Source of the DNA: CAVVWJ01 sp964475685
Lineage (GTDB): Bacteria > Gemmatimonadota > Gemmatimonadetes > Gemmatimonadales > GWC2-71-9
Assembly: GCA_964475685.1 (NCBI GenBank)
Contig: CAYYXP010000078.1
Coordinates: forward strand, 1-35,928
Direction of reading: 5' to 3'
Length of the DNA stretch: 35,928 nt
Shown here: positions 7,343 through 15,604 of the stretch, piece by piece
Layout of the letters: the number at the start of each line of letters is the position of its first letter
How positions within the stretch are numbered: position 1 is the stretch's first letter
Notes under the pieces: generated by a model
Told to the model about the DNA's origin: nothing
Seen by the model: the letters and a program-made list of their open reading frames with translations, nothing else
The model's database searches: none
Made by a program: the position numbers and the translations under genes

Positions 7343-8725
7343 TCACGCCTCGTCGCCGCTCCGGACGGGCGGCCGGGTGGGCGCGTCGTATCCCGGACGG
7401 CCCAATGCCGCATAGGTGAGCCGTTTGCCCAGCTCGACCCCGGGCTGGTCGAACGGATCGATGCCGTACCAGATCCCGGCGTAGCCGGTGGCGAGCTGGA
7501 AGAACATGATCGCCTCACCGAGCGTCGCCGGGCCAAGATCGGGGAGACGGAGCGTGCAGTTCATCCGCCCCATCTGCGAGAGCGCCGCCGAGGTCGCCTC
7601 GTACTCGGCGCGCAGCAGCTCCCCCAGCGTGTGACCGGGAAGGTAGGCGAGATCGGGCGGCAGATCGGCGCGCTGAGGGATCGGTACGTCCTCGCCCAGG
7701 TCGTCCACTGTGGCGAATGTGATCACCTTGTCGCAGGGCCCCTCCATGAACAGCTGCACCTGGCTGTGCTGGTCGGTGGCGCCGATGGCCCCCACCGGCG
7801 TGGGTCCCGTGTGCACCACGCGCCCGGCCCGGTCCACCCGCTTGCCCAAGCTCTCCGCCCAGAGCTGGCGGTACCATTCGGCGAACTCGCGCAGCCGGTC
7901 GGTGTACGGCATCAGCACGTGGATGCGCGCGCCGAGCTCGGTGTCGGCGGCCCAGTGGAGGGCGGCGTAGAGCGCGGCCGGATTGGTGAGGAGGTCGTCG
8001 CTCTCCGCCCGCTCGATCGCCCTGCGCGCACCGGCAAGGAGCCCCTCGATGTCGATGCCGACCAGCGCGGCGGGCAGAAGCCCGACCGGGGCGAGGACGC
8101 TGAACCGGCCGCCGACGTCGGGGGGCACGCTGAGAGTGGCGATCCCCTCCTTCGACGCAAGTTCGCGAAGCGCCCCGCGAACGGGGTCGGTGGTGAACAC
8201 GAGGTGGCGGTAGGCCGCCGGACCCAGCGCTTCCTCCAGCCAGGCGCGCACCACGAGGTACTGGGCCATCGTTTCGGCGGTGCCACCCGACTTGCTGATG
8301 ACGTTCACGAGCACCCGCCGCGGATCGATGCGCCGGAGCGCTGCCGACACCGTCGTCGGATCGACATTTTCCAGGATGGTGAGGCGGGGGAAGAAGTCCC
8401 GACCTTCGTCGTCCCATTCGTTCCACGCCGGCCGCCGGAGGGCGGTCAGGAGCGCCTTGGCCCCTAGCGCCGATCCGCCGATGCCGAGCACGAGGACATG
8501 ATCGTGCGCCTGGCCCAGCCCCTCGGCGAAGACCTTGATCTCCCGCACCGCCTCGTCCTGGCGCACCAGTCCGTGGAATCCGTACTCGCCGGCCGACCGG
8601 CGCCGGCGCGCTTCCGCCTGGACCGCGCCGAAGTCCGCGGCGAGCCCGGCCAGCCGCGCGCGGGGCAATCCCCGGGCACCGTCGAGCCCGTCCTGCAACA
8701 TCCGGCCGTAAGAAAGTCGGATCAC
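7343..8725 (-). CDS. pgi: Glucose-6-phosphate isomerase
   Basis: A 460-residue phosphoglucose isomerase interconverting glucose 6-phosphate and fructose 6-phosphate in the cytoplasm. It shows VLGIGGSALGAKAL for the sugar-phosphate site, the SIS-domain motif VISKSGGTAETMAQY, the family signature GGRFSVLAPVGLLPAAL, and YGIDPFDQPGVELGK near the C-terminus. Length fits the shorter bacterial form. The start is GTG at 8723-8725: it overlaps the stop of the metallohydrolase gene (GTGA) and has GGAGG 6 nt upstream. The in-frame extension to 8902 is only read-through. Its place between pyruvate kinase and aldolase genes fits a glycolytic cluster. Confidence 0.93.
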   Translation of the reverse strand: MIRLSYGRMLQDGLDGARGLPRARLAGLAADFGAVQAEARRRRSAGEYGFHGLVRQDEAVREIKVFAEGLGQAHDHVLVLGIGGSALGAKALLTALRRPAWNEWDDEGRDFFPRLTILENVDPTTVSAALRRIDPRRVLVNVISKSGGTAETMAQYLVVRAWLEEALGPAAYRHLVFTTDPVRGALRELASKEGIATLSVPPDVGGRFSVLAPVGLLPAALVGIDIEGLLAGARRAIERAESDDLLTNPAALYAALHWAADTELGARIHVLMPYTDRLREFAEWYRQLWAESLGKRVDRAGRVVHTGPTPVGAIGATDQHSQVQLFMEGPCDKVITFATVDDLGEDVPIPQRADLPPDLAYLPGHTLGELLRAEYEATSAALSQMGRMNCTLRLPDLGPATLGEAIMFFQLATGYAGIWYGIDPFDQPGVELGKRLTYAALGRPGYDAPTRPPVRSGDEA

Positions 8726-9498
8726 CGAACCTCCACCGTGAGACCGTCGTGCGCCGGGAAGATGCCGTCGGGAAGCCGCCGGGCGAGATCGGCGTGCCCC
8801 GTCTCGTGGGTGAGATGCGTGAGGTAGGTGCGCCGGGCACCGAGCGCCTGCGCCGCCTCGATCGCCTCGTCGATGCTCAGGTGAGTGGGATGCGGCCGCC
8901 ACCAGAGCGCATTCAGCACCAGGACGTCGAGGCCGTGCAGGCTGTCCCGCTCCATCTCGGGAATCGCCTTGACGTCGGTGATGTAGGCGAGGCGGCCGAG
9001 TCGGTAGCCGAAGACGCGCAGATGCCCGTGGCGGAACGCGAGGGGGAGAACCTCCGTGCCGGCCACTCGCACCGGCCGGCCGGGCTCGACCGCACGCATT
9101 TCCAGGCTGGGCTTCGATGTTCCACTATAGGGCCGCACCGCGTCGTCGAAAATGTAGCCGAAGGATGCGCGGATGCGTTCGAGCGTTTCCGAGGGACCGT
9201 ACACCGGCAGCGGACGTCCCTGGCGCACGGAGAACATCCGCAGATCATCGATGCCGTTGACGTGGTCGGCGTGTTCGTGGGTGTAGACGACCGCGTCCAC
9301 CCGGGAGAAGCCGCCGGCGACGAGCTGGAGCCGCAGCTCGGGAGGAGTATCGATGAGGATGGTTCCTCCGTCCGACTCCACGATGGCGCCGGCGCGGGTG
9401 CGCTTGTCGCGTGGGTCGGTCGAACGGCACACGACGCAATCACATCCGATCTGGGGCACGCCGAAGGACGTGCCCGTGCCCAGAAAGGTGAGACGCAT
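8722..9498 (-). CDS. MBL-fold metallohydrolase, PhnP-like cyclic phosphodiesterase family
   Basis: A 258-residue metallo-beta-lactamase-fold hydrolase. The dinuclear metal motif THEHADH is at residues 73-79, and later ligands are present in the ITDVK and LTHETGH segments. The N-terminus FLGTGTSFGVPQIGCDC is the PhnP/RNase Z-like opening. The cysteines C19, C21 and C24 resemble the extra structural zinc site of PhnP, which opens 5-phosphoribosyl 1,2-cyclic phosphate. No phosphonate genes are nearby, so the substrate is unknown. The gene sits between pyruvate kinase (3 nt gap) and glucose-6-phosphate isomerase (4 bp overlap). The ATG is well placed at the family N-terminus. Confidence 0.85.
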   Translation of the reverse strand: MRLTFLGTGTSFGVPQIGCDCVVCRSTDPRDKRTRAGAIVESDGGTILIDTPPELRLQLVAGGFSRVDAVVYTHEHADHVNGIDDLRMFSVRQGRPLPVYGPSETLERIRASFGYIFDDAVRPYSGTSKPSLEMRAVEPGRPVRVAGTEVLPLAFRHGHLRVFGYRLGRLAYITDVKAIPEMERDSLHGLDVLVLNALWWRPHPTHLSIDEAIEAAQALGARRTYLTHLTHETGHADLARRLPDGIFPAHDGLTVEVR

Positions 9499-9501
9499 CT
9501 C

Positions 9502-10965
9502 CTAAACTGCTTCGATCTTCAGGAGGTTGGTAGTGCCCGGCATGTCGAAGGGAACACCCGCCGTCACCACCAGCCGCTCGCCCGGCTGAGCAAGCCCGCG
9601 CTCGAGGATCTGCCGGCGGGCCACACTCAGCATGCTGTCGTAATCGGTGGAGTGCTCGGTGAGCGCGGGCGTCACCCCCCACACCAGCGAGAGCTGGCGG
9701 AACGTCTCGGGCTCGGGGGTGCTGGCGAAGATCGGCACGGTGGGGCGGCAGGTCGCCACCTTGCGCGCGGTGAAGCCGCTGCTGGTGAAGCAGAGGATGA
9801 GGGGCGCCGAGAGCATCTCGGCGGCCGCGCACACCGCGACGGCGATCGCGTCCTCGGTGCGGACCGGGCCGCTCGTGGCCGTCCCGTGCCGCGGCAGGGA
9901 AACGTCGTCGTCACCCCGGCGCCCGAGCGCCGCGTCGAGGGTCACGCCGCGGGCCAGTCGCCGCAGTTCCATCTCCCGCGCAATACGGTCCATCGCCCGC
10001 ACCGCCTCGAGCGGGTACGCTCCCACCGCCGTTTCCGCGGAGAGCATCACGGCGTCGGTGCCGTCGAGGATGGCGTTGGCGACGTCCGACGCCTCGGCCC
10101 GCGTGGGCCGCGGCGCGTGGACCATCGATTCCAGCATCTGGGTCGCGGTGATCACCGGCCGGCCGTGCAGTCCCGCCTCGCGGATGATCTTCTTCTGCAT
10201 CAGCGGGACTTCCTCGAACGGCAGCTCGACCCCGAGATCGCCTCGCGCGACCATGATCGCGTCGGCCGCGTCGAGAATGCCGCACAGGTTGCCCAGCGCC
10301 GTGTCCTTCTCGATCTTCGCGATCAGCTTGGTGGAGCGCGGCACCAGCGCCCGCAGCTGCTCGATGTCGTCCGGGCGCCGCACGAACGAGAGCGCGATGT
10401 AATCCACCCTCGCCTCGACCGCCTGCGCCACGTCTTCCAGGTCCTTCTCGGTCAGCGCCGGCGCGCTCACCTCGATGCCCGGCAGGTTCATTCCCTTGTG
10501 GGCCCGGAGCTCCCCGCCATAGTGCACCTTCGCGCGGACCCGCCGGCCGGTGATGCCTTCCACCTCGAGGGCGAGCAACCCGTCGTCGAGCAGAATGCGG
10601 GCGCCCACCCTGACATCGCTGGCGAGGCCCTCGTAGGTCGTCGGGATTTCACCGGGAGCGGCCTCGTCTTCCGGGGCGAAAGTGACGGTCTCTCCGGGTA
10701 CCAGCTGGAGCGGCGCGGGGAGCGCCCCGACCCGGATGCGAGGGCCCTGCAGATCGAGAAGGATCGCCACGGCCTCCCGGCGCTGGGCGCCGATGGCGCG
10801 CAGCTGCTCGATCCAGCGGGCGCGGATCTCCGGCGTGCCGTGCGAGGCATTGATCCGCACCACGTTCACACCGGCGTCGAGGAGAGCGGTCATCTGCGCG
10901 GGCTGGTCCCATGACGGACCAAGTGTGGCGACGATTTTTGTGCGGCGAACCGGGGTGCGAGACAT
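9502..10965 (-). CDS. pyk: Pyruvate kinase
   Basis: A 487-residue pyruvate kinase, converting phosphoenolpyruvate and ADP to pyruvate and ATP. It begins with RRTKIVATLGPSW, followed by VVRINASHG, where most relatives have N-F-S-H-G. DLQGPRIRVG is the substrate strand, LIAKIEK carries the catalytic lysine, and MVARGDLGVELP binds Mg2+ and substrate. ATQMLESM and PTRAEASDVANAILDGTDAVMLSAETA follow the family pattern closely. The C-terminal allosteric domain is complete. The ATG has no strong Shine-Dalgarno (a purine-poor leader), and the stop is 3 nt before the metallohydrolase gene. It is the first gene of the glycolysis run on this strand. Confidence 0.96.
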   Translation of the reverse strand: MSRTPVRRTKIVATLGPSWDQPAQMTALLDAGVNVVRINASHGTPEIRARWIEQLRAIGAQRREAVAILLDLQGPRIRVGALPAPLQLVPGETVTFAPEDEAAPGEIPTTYEGLASDVRVGARILLDDGLLALEVEGITGRRVRAKVHYGGELRAHKGMNLPGIEVSAPALTEKDLEDVAQAVEARVDYIALSFVRRPDDIEQLRALVPRSTKLIAKIEKDTALGNLCGILDAADAIMVARGDLGVELPFEEVPLMQKKIIREAGLHGRPVITATQMLESMVHAPRPTRAEASDVANAILDGTDAVMLSAETAVGAYPLEAVRAMDRIAREMELRRLARGVTLDAALGRRGDDDVSLPRHGTATSGPVRTEDAIAVAVCAAAEMLSAPLILCFTSSGFTARKVATCRPTVPIFASTPEPETFRQLSLVWGVTPALTEHSTDYDSMLSVARRQILERGLAQPGERLVVTAGVPFDMPGTTNLLKIEAV

Positions 10966-11001
10966 GGGGATGGAGTCTAATGGAGCGGGCTGGGCGCTGC
11001 A

Positions 11002-12573
11002 TCACCGTTTCATCACGACTTCTCCGCCCACAACGGTGAGCACCGCGCGCCCCGACCGGAAGGCCTGCCCATCGTCCCGCTCGACCGCCGGGTCCACCTC
11101 CCACGCCACGAGGTCGGCATCGTGCCGCGGCGCGAGAGTGCCCCGCCGGTGCGCGACGCCCCCCGCCACCGCGGGCATGGCGGTGTAGGCCCGAACGGCG
11201 TCCTCGAACCGCACCTTCTCCTCGGGCCTCCAGCCTCCGGCGGGCGTGCCGTCCCCGGCGCGCCTTTCCAGCGCCGCGAAGACTCCCTCGCGAGGATCGA
11301 TCGACGCGACCGGTACGTCGCTGCCGAAAACCAGCGTCGAGCCCTCGCGCAGGAGCGTCCGGAAAGCGTAGGCTCCCCTGCCCCGCTGCCCCCAATGACG
11401 ATCCACCAGCGGAATGTCCGTGAGCAGGTGCGCCGGTTGCATCGACAGCACGACGCCCGCGGCCGCGGCCCGGCCGAGGTCCGACGCCTGCACGCATTGG
11501 AAATGTTCGATCCGATGGGGGATCGCGACCCGGTCGAGCGTGCTCATCAGGTCCAGCGCGCGGCGGACCGCGGCATCGCCGATAGCGTGGACGGTGGACG
11601 CGATCCCCGCACCCGCCGCCAGCCGCATCGCCGCGCGTGCGTCGGCTTCGGCGGTGATGGCCATCCCGCGATCACGGGAGCCCTCGTACGGGTCGAGCAT
11701 CCAGGCGGTGCGGCTGCCCAGGCTGCCGTCGAGGAACATCTTCACCCCGCCGATGGTAAGCCATTCGGAGCCGACTCCGCTCCGGACTCCGGCCTCGACC
11801 AGTCCCGGCAACGCCTCGACCGGAGGGTGAAACAGGACCCGGAGCCGGAGGGCGCCTGCCCCCTGCAGCCGCTCGAACGCCGCCAGGGCGCCCAGGGCCT
11901 CCACGTCATGGATTCCCGTCACTCCCAGCCGGTGGGCCTCGGCTTGGGCCTCACGCAACGCTTCGTCGAGCCTCTCCTCCGGGGGGACGGGGAGATGCGG
12001 CGTCATCAGCTCGACCGCGCGCTCCAGCAGCAGTCCCGACGGCTCCCCTGCGGCGTCGCGAACGATGCGCCCCCCGAAGGGGTCGGCGGTGTGCCGGGTG
12101 ATTCCGGCCGCCGCCAAGGCAGCGCTGTTGACCCAGGCGGCATGGACATCGAGCGAGTCGAGACAGACGGGCCACCGGTGAATGGCGTCGAGCGCGGTGC
12201 GGTCGGGAGGGTGGGGCCACCCGTTGGCGTCCCAACCCTGTCCGATCACCCAGCCCTGGACCGGCGTCGCGGCAGCGATCACCGCGAGCGCCGCCTCACG
12301 GGTCCTGACGCCGGCAAGCTGCACCCGCCCTCGGTTGACCGCCCAATGGGCGAAATGGGTGTGCCCGTCCACGAACCCGGGGGTGACCAGCGCCTCGGGG
12401 AGGTCGTAGACAGGGGTACCTCGAGGGACCAGCCGGGCGAGGGAGACCGCTTGTCCGACCTCCTGAACCACCCCACGGTCCCACCAGACGGCGTCCCCGG
12501 CGACGGCGGTGGCGAGGCTCAGAACCCGTCTGGCTCGGAGAAATCCCGAGGTGAGGAGGGGTGTGGAGGGCAA
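11002..12573 (-). CDS. YtcJ-type metal-dependent amidohydrolase
   Basis: A 523-residue amidohydrolase (Amidohydro_3/YtcJ type). VTPGFVDGHTHF carries the first two metal histidines. VIGQGWDANGWP, VCLDSLDVHAAWVNS and KMFLDGSLGSRTAWM are characteristic of the YtcJ group. VHAIGDAAV and RIEHFQCV follow, then the catalytic FGSDVPVASIDP. YtcJ relatives include N-substituted formamide deformylase, but the substrate here is unknown. The start is uncertain: the reading frame supports TTG at 12571-12573 without a clear Shine-Dalgarno, and the usual family N-terminus would be near LRARRVLSL. An AT-rich spacer and a perfect palindrome lie upstream, so it may have its own promoter. Confidence 0.86.
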   Translation of the reverse strand: MPSTPLLTSGFLRARRVLSLATAVAGDAVWWDRGVVQEVGQAVSLARLVPRGTPVYDLPEALVTPGFVDGHTHFAHWAVNRGRVQLAGVRTREAALAVIAAATPVQGWVIGQGWDANGWPHPPDRTALDAIHRWPVCLDSLDVHAAWVNSAALAAAGITRHTADPFGGRIVRDAAGEPSGLLLERAVELMTPHLPVPPEERLDEALREAQAEAHRLGVTGIHDVEALGALAAFERLQGAGALRLRVLFHPPVEALPGLVEAGVRSGVGSEWLTIGGVKMFLDGSLGSRTAWMLDPYEGSRDRGMAITAEADARAAMRLAAGAGIASTVHAIGDAAVRRALDLMSTLDRVAIPHRIEHFQCVQASDLGRAAAAGVVLSMQPAHLLTDIPLVDRHWGQRGRGAYAFRTLLREGSTLVFGSDVPVASIDPREGVFAALERRAGDGTPAGGWRPEEKVRFEDAVRAYTAMPAVAGGVAHRRGTLAPRHDADLVAWEVDPAVERDDGQAFRSGRAVLTVVGGEVVMKR

Positions 12574-12861
12574 GAAATCAGGCTCGATGGAGGTGTTTCC
12601 ACATGTGGAAAACCCGAGGAAGTGAATATCTTGATTCGGGGAAATCGCCGCTGAAAGCTGACCTGATCATCTAATGTATCACATGAAGACGACTCAGTAA
12701 TACACTTATCTATAATTAGTTATCAGACATCAACTCATGTTATATTGATGATGGTGACACTGTCGCTAGCGGCCAACTATTTATTCAGACAACTGAATTA
12801 TGAACATCTTCGACATGAGGTTTCGGCCATTTCCGCCGATTTCTTCGGTCTATTGCCGGGA
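12574..12861. other. AT-rich intergenic spacer
   Basis: This 288-bp gap between two minus-strand genes is strongly AT-rich from about 12630 to 12850, unlike everything else in the window. It contains several AT-rich near-palindromes: CATCAA/TTGATG around 12730-12750 and ATTCAG/CTGAAT around 12783-12798. Several overlapping promoter-like boxes occur on both strands, including TATAAT on the plus strand near 12710. I see no credible coding sequence, terminal repeats or tRNA. It most likely holds the promoter region of the amidohydrolase gene, possibly in horizontally acquired or rearranged DNA. Confidence 0.6.
12596..12611. promoter_or_regulatory. Perfect 16-bp palindrome, possible operator
   Basis: TTTCCACATGTGGAAA is a perfect inverted repeat 22 bp upstream of the amidohydrolase TTG start. 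Its position and symmetry suit a dimeric regulator. No regulator gene adjoins it and I do not recognise the motif. Confidence 0.35.
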
Positions 12862-13698
12862 TCAATGCTCCAACCGCACTTCCCCATCCCCCCCACGGTA
12901 CAGAGGCCCCACAAACCGCGCCGGCGACCCCTGGAGGGCCTTGGCGAGGTCGTCCTTCCCCTTCACCTGCAGTGCTCCGATCATCGGCGAGGCCCACCGG
13001 GGGGTCAGCGAGAGTCGGCCCCTGCCCTCCCCCGGCCCGGAGGCGCGCACAGCCCACGCCACCTCGACGGAACCGGTGGTTTCCGCGCTGTCGCGCGACT
13101 GGCGCCCGTCCCAGGTAATCACTGTCTTCCCGACCTTCACCTGAAAGCGGTCATCGCTGCTGGGCACCCCTTCCTCGTCTACCTCCGGCGCCTTGCCCAG
13201 GGAACCTTCCACCTTCTGGACGACCTGTCCCGCCATGCGGGCCGAGCGAACCAGCCGCCCGCTGGTCGCGAGAACCAGCAGCGCCGCGTCGCGCCGGGCA
13301 CCGGAGCCGGTTTCAGCCGCGCTCACGGTCCAGAGCGCGAAGATCTGAGGCTTCCGGCCGCTCTTGTCCCTGAGCACGTAATCGTCGGTCTGGATGGTGT
13401 CCACCGCGTAGAAACAGAGATGGGAGGGGCTCCAGGTCCCCAGCTCGGGCCGGCTCTGGAGCTCCGACTTGAGGGCGGGATGCAGGTCCTCGGCCTCTCC
13501 CGCCGGAACCAGGCGCAGTCCGGTCGGGACGCTTCTGGAGGCGAATTCAGGCTCGACGAGCAGAAGGACGCAAAACCCGCTGCGGAGGCCGCTGAGCCGC
13601 CACACCTCCTCCTCCGGTGCGTCCTGGGCCCGGAGGGGGATGGCCCCCAGCGCGAGGGCGGCAGCGAGGCCGGCGCCCAGTGCGGTTCGCTCGAGAAT
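12862..13698 (-). CDS. Exported protein of unknown function, probable ATT start
   Basis: A 278-residue protein with a typical signal peptide. Read from ATT at 13696-13698 it begins with a short MLER n-region, then an Ala/Leu-rich core (ALGAGLAAALALGAIPL) and a likely signal-peptidase-I site at LRA-QD. GGAGG lies at 13704-13708, 5 nt from the ATT. No ATG, GTG or TTG occurs between it and residue 31, where a GTG would remove the whole signal peptide. A CTG at codon 7 is the only other option and leaves no charged n-region. The mature part (VWRLSGLRSGFCVLLL, then FALWTVSAAE, KVGKTVITWDG) looks beta-rich, but I recognise no domain. The gene follows the peroxiredoxin by 34 bp. Confidence 0.7.
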   Translation of the reverse strand: MLERTALGAGLAAALALGAIPLRAQDAPEEEVWRLSGLRSGFCVLLLVEPEFASRSVPTGLRLVPAGEAEDLHPALKSELQSRPELGTWSPSHLCFYAVDTIQTDDYVLRDKSGRKPQIFALWTVSAAETGSGARRDAALLVLATSGRLVRSARMAGQVVQKVEGSLGKAPEVDEEGVPSSDDRFQVKVGKTVITWDGRQSRDSAETTGSVEVAWAVRASGPGEGRGRLSLTPRWASPMIGALQVKGKDDLAKALQGSPARFVGPLYRGGDGEVRLEH

Positions 13699-13732
13699 TG
13701 CTACCTCCGGGATCAGAGGCCGGGTAAGGCGA

Positions 13733-14311
13733 TCAGCCGCCCCTGGCCGAGCGTACAGCGCCTGCGAGTGCCTCGTAGTGCTTCGGATCGAGGGAGTTGA
13801 AATGAAGATTCCGGTACGTCACATCGCCCTTCGGTCCCACGACGTAGACCGTCCTCCGCGCGTAGCCCTCTCCCCGGCTCCCGTACTTGGCCGCGACCTT
13901 CTGATCCGGGTCGCTCAGGAGGCGAAACGGAAGATTCAGGCTCGACGCGAAGCGCGCGTGCGTCTCCACCGAGTCGGTGCTGATCCCGACCACCACCACC
14001 TCCGGCCCGAAGAGCGAATCGTACTGTTCGGCGAAAGTGCGCATCTCGGCCGTGCAACCCGTGGTGAAATCGCGCGGATAGAAGGCGATCACGACCGTCT
14101 TCCCCCGGTCACCCCAGAGCTGGTAGCCGGCATCGGCCGGACCGATCCCATCCTTGCCGGCCCAGGGGAGGGTGAAGTCGGGGGCCTGGCGGCCCACGTC
14201 CGGCCCGGAAACCACAACCGCAGTGGGGGTGCCGCCACCCTGGGCGTCGAGCCGTGGCGCGATCGCAAGGAGAGCGGAGGCCGCGAGAATGGAGCGTGCG
14301 TAAGGTCCCAT
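13733..14311 (-). CDS. Exported 1-Cys peroxiredoxin (AhpC/TSA, Bcp-like)
   Basis: A 192-residue thiol peroxidase with a signal peptide (MGPYARS, then a hydrophobic core, likely cleaved at LDA-QGG). The peroxidatic site YPRDFTTGCTAEM fits the PxxxTxxC motif. GVSTDSVETH-like GISTDSVETH and the FRLLSDPDQKVAAKYG segment match the Bcp/PrxQ subgroup. No resolving cysteine is seen in the usual position, so an external reductant is needed; the TlpA-type protein encoded just upstream is a natural candidate. The start is ATG at 14309-14311 with a weak Shine-Dalgarno, giving a sound signal peptide. A longer frame upstream overlaps the thioredoxin gene and is not used. Confidence 0.88.
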   Translation of the reverse strand: MGPYARSILAASALLAIAPRLDAQGGGTPTAVVVSGPDVGRQAPDFTLPWAGKDGIGPADAGYQLWGDRGKTVVIAFYPRDFTTGCTAEMRTFAEQYDSLFGPEVVVVGISTDSVETHARFASSLNLPFRLLSDPDQKVAAKYGSRGEGYARRTVYVVGPKGDVTYRNLHFNSLDPKHYEALAGAVRSARGG

Positions 14312-14342
14312 CGATAGAAGTCCCGTGAACGAAGAGGTTGTC

Positions 14343-14882
14343 CTACCTGGCGGCCACCGTGCGGAGCACCGCCGAGATGTCCTGGGTGCCACCGGTGCCG
14401 GTGTACACGACCTTTCCCGTGCGATCCACCACGACGACGTACGACGTGGTCGGTGCTGCGTATGCCCGGGTGCCGGTCCCCTGGTCGTCGTAGAGTGTCG
14501 TGAACGGCGGATTGTTGTCCTCGACCCACCGCTTGACCCGGTCAGGGCTCTGATTGACCGCCACGTTCACTCCGAAGAACTCGACGCGATCGCCGAATTC
14601 GGCACGGGCGGCGCGCACCCGCGGCCGCAGCTCCTCGCAGCGCTCGCACCAGGTGGCCCAGAACACCAGGAACACGGGCTTCTTCCCGATGAACTGTCCG
14701 AGGTCCACCGACTTGCCGTCGAGATCATGGACCACGACCGCCGGAGCGCGGGACCCGACCGCGAGGCCAACCTCCTGGGCCTGGACCGGTAACGGCGCCA
14801 GGAGGAGAGTTGCCTTCAGTGCGATTACCCCGAGTGAGCCGGGGAACCAGGGTGCGTTCGGAGGCGCGAATGCGAGGCTCAT
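14343..14882 (-). CDS. TlpA-type exported thioredoxin-fold protein
   Basis: A 179-residue thioredoxin-fold protein with an N-terminal signal or anchor segment (hydrophobic about residues 16-32; likely processed at VQA-QE). The active site WCERC has cysteines at 79 and 82 in FWATWCERCEEL. The TlpA-type pattern continues with FFGVNVAV and the cis-proline equivalent near APTTSYVVVV. It probably reduces disulfides outside the cytoplasmic membrane with electrons from CcdA. Its ATG overlaps the ccdA stop (ATGA), which sets the start and argues for a working pair. The peroxiredoxin gene follows 31 bp downstream. Confidence 0.9.
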   Translation of the reverse strand: MSLAFAPPNAPWFPGSLGVIALKATLLLAPLPVQAQEVGLAVGSRAPAVVVHDLDGKSVDLGQFIGKKPVFLVFWATWCERCEELRPRVRAARAEFGDRVEFFGVNVAVNQSPDRVKRWVEDNNPPFTTLYDDQGTGTRAYAAPTTSYVVVVDRTGKVVYTGTGGTQDISAVLRTVAAR

Positions 14883-15604
14883 AAGACACTCCCCATTTTC
14901 ACCAGATAGTACTCGGCCATCGCCAACATCACCACGCCCCCGCCACGTTTCACCCAGAGCGTCCACCGCCCCGCCCTGGGCAGCGCCGCGACCGCGCCGC
15001 TGAAGAGGCCGACGGCGAGGAGCAATGCCGTCATGCCGAGAGAGAAGACCAGCAGGTAGAGAAATCCGAGCACCGCGCTGCCGGTCCCGGCGACGTAGGT
15101 CAGAACGGCGGCGAAGGCCGGGGCCCCGCAGGGAGCGGCCACCAGCCCCGAGGCGGCCCCCATCAGGAACACCCCGCCCGGCGAGTCCCCGGCGATTCCG
15201 CCGGCCCAGGCCACGATCCTCCCCGGGGCACTAACGCTAAAGACGTCGAGCATGGCCAGTCCAGACACCAGCAGGAGGTTGGCCATGGCGAAATAGGCCC
15301 ACGGGTTGGAACTCACCGCCCCGAAGAGGGTCCCGGTGAGCCCCGCAAGGATTCCCAGGACCGAGTAGACCAGCGCGAGCCCGCCGACATACAGGAGGGT
15401 CATCACGAGCGTGCGCCGGCGCGACCGGCCCGCGCCGCCCGCGCCGGCGAGGATGCCGCTGGTGATGGGGATCATCGGGTAGACGCAGGGGGTGACGCTC
15501 GTGGCCAGCCCAGCCCCGAAGAGGAGGACCATCGCGGTCAGCGGCTGGTCACGCAGGATGGAGTCGAGCCCGGACGCGGCGATCGAGGGAAGCAGGCCGG
15601 TCAC
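14879..15604 (-). CDS. ccdA: CcdA/DsbD-type thiol:disulfide electron transporter
   Basis: A 241-residue polytopic membrane protein of about six helices that moves electrons from cytoplasmic thioredoxin to exported thiol proteins. The two conserved redox cysteines are in their typical settings: SVTPCVYPM (C40) and VAAPCGAPAF (C159). The start is GTG at 15602-15604. It overlaps the ispG stop (GTGA); the longer reading upstream only reads through ispG. It lacks the periplasmic domains of full DsbD, so it is the short CcdA type. Downstream partners are the TlpA-type protein and the peroxiredoxin. Confidence 0.92.
   Translation of the reverse strand: MTGLLPSIAASGLDSILRDQPLTAMVLLFGAGLATSVTPCVYPMIPITSGILAGAGGAGRSRRRTLVMTLLYVGGLALVYSVLGILAGLTGTLFGAVSSNPWAYFAMANLLLVSGLAMLDVFSVSAPGRIVAWAGGIAGDSPGGVFLMGAASGLVAAPCGAPAFAAVLTYVAGTGSAVLGFLYLLVFSLGMTALLLAVGLFSGAVAALPRAGRWTLWVKRGGGVVMLAMAEYYLVKMGSVL

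Noticed and set aside
8749..10914. A 721-codon plus-strand open frame opposite the metallohydrolase and pyruvate kinase genes
   Set aside because: It is the antisense of two well-identified enzymes and shows no recognisable domain.
12630..12850. Insertion-sequence remnant in the AT-rich spacer
   Set aside because: No transposase fragment, terminal inverted repeat or target duplication could be seen, so only the composition shift is reported.
12745..13800. A plus-strand frame beginning MMMVTLSLAANYLFRQ in the AT-rich spacer
   Set aside because: The natural-looking start comes only from AT-rich composition. The frame continues as antisense of the exported protein and peroxiredoxin region, with no Shine-Dalgarno.
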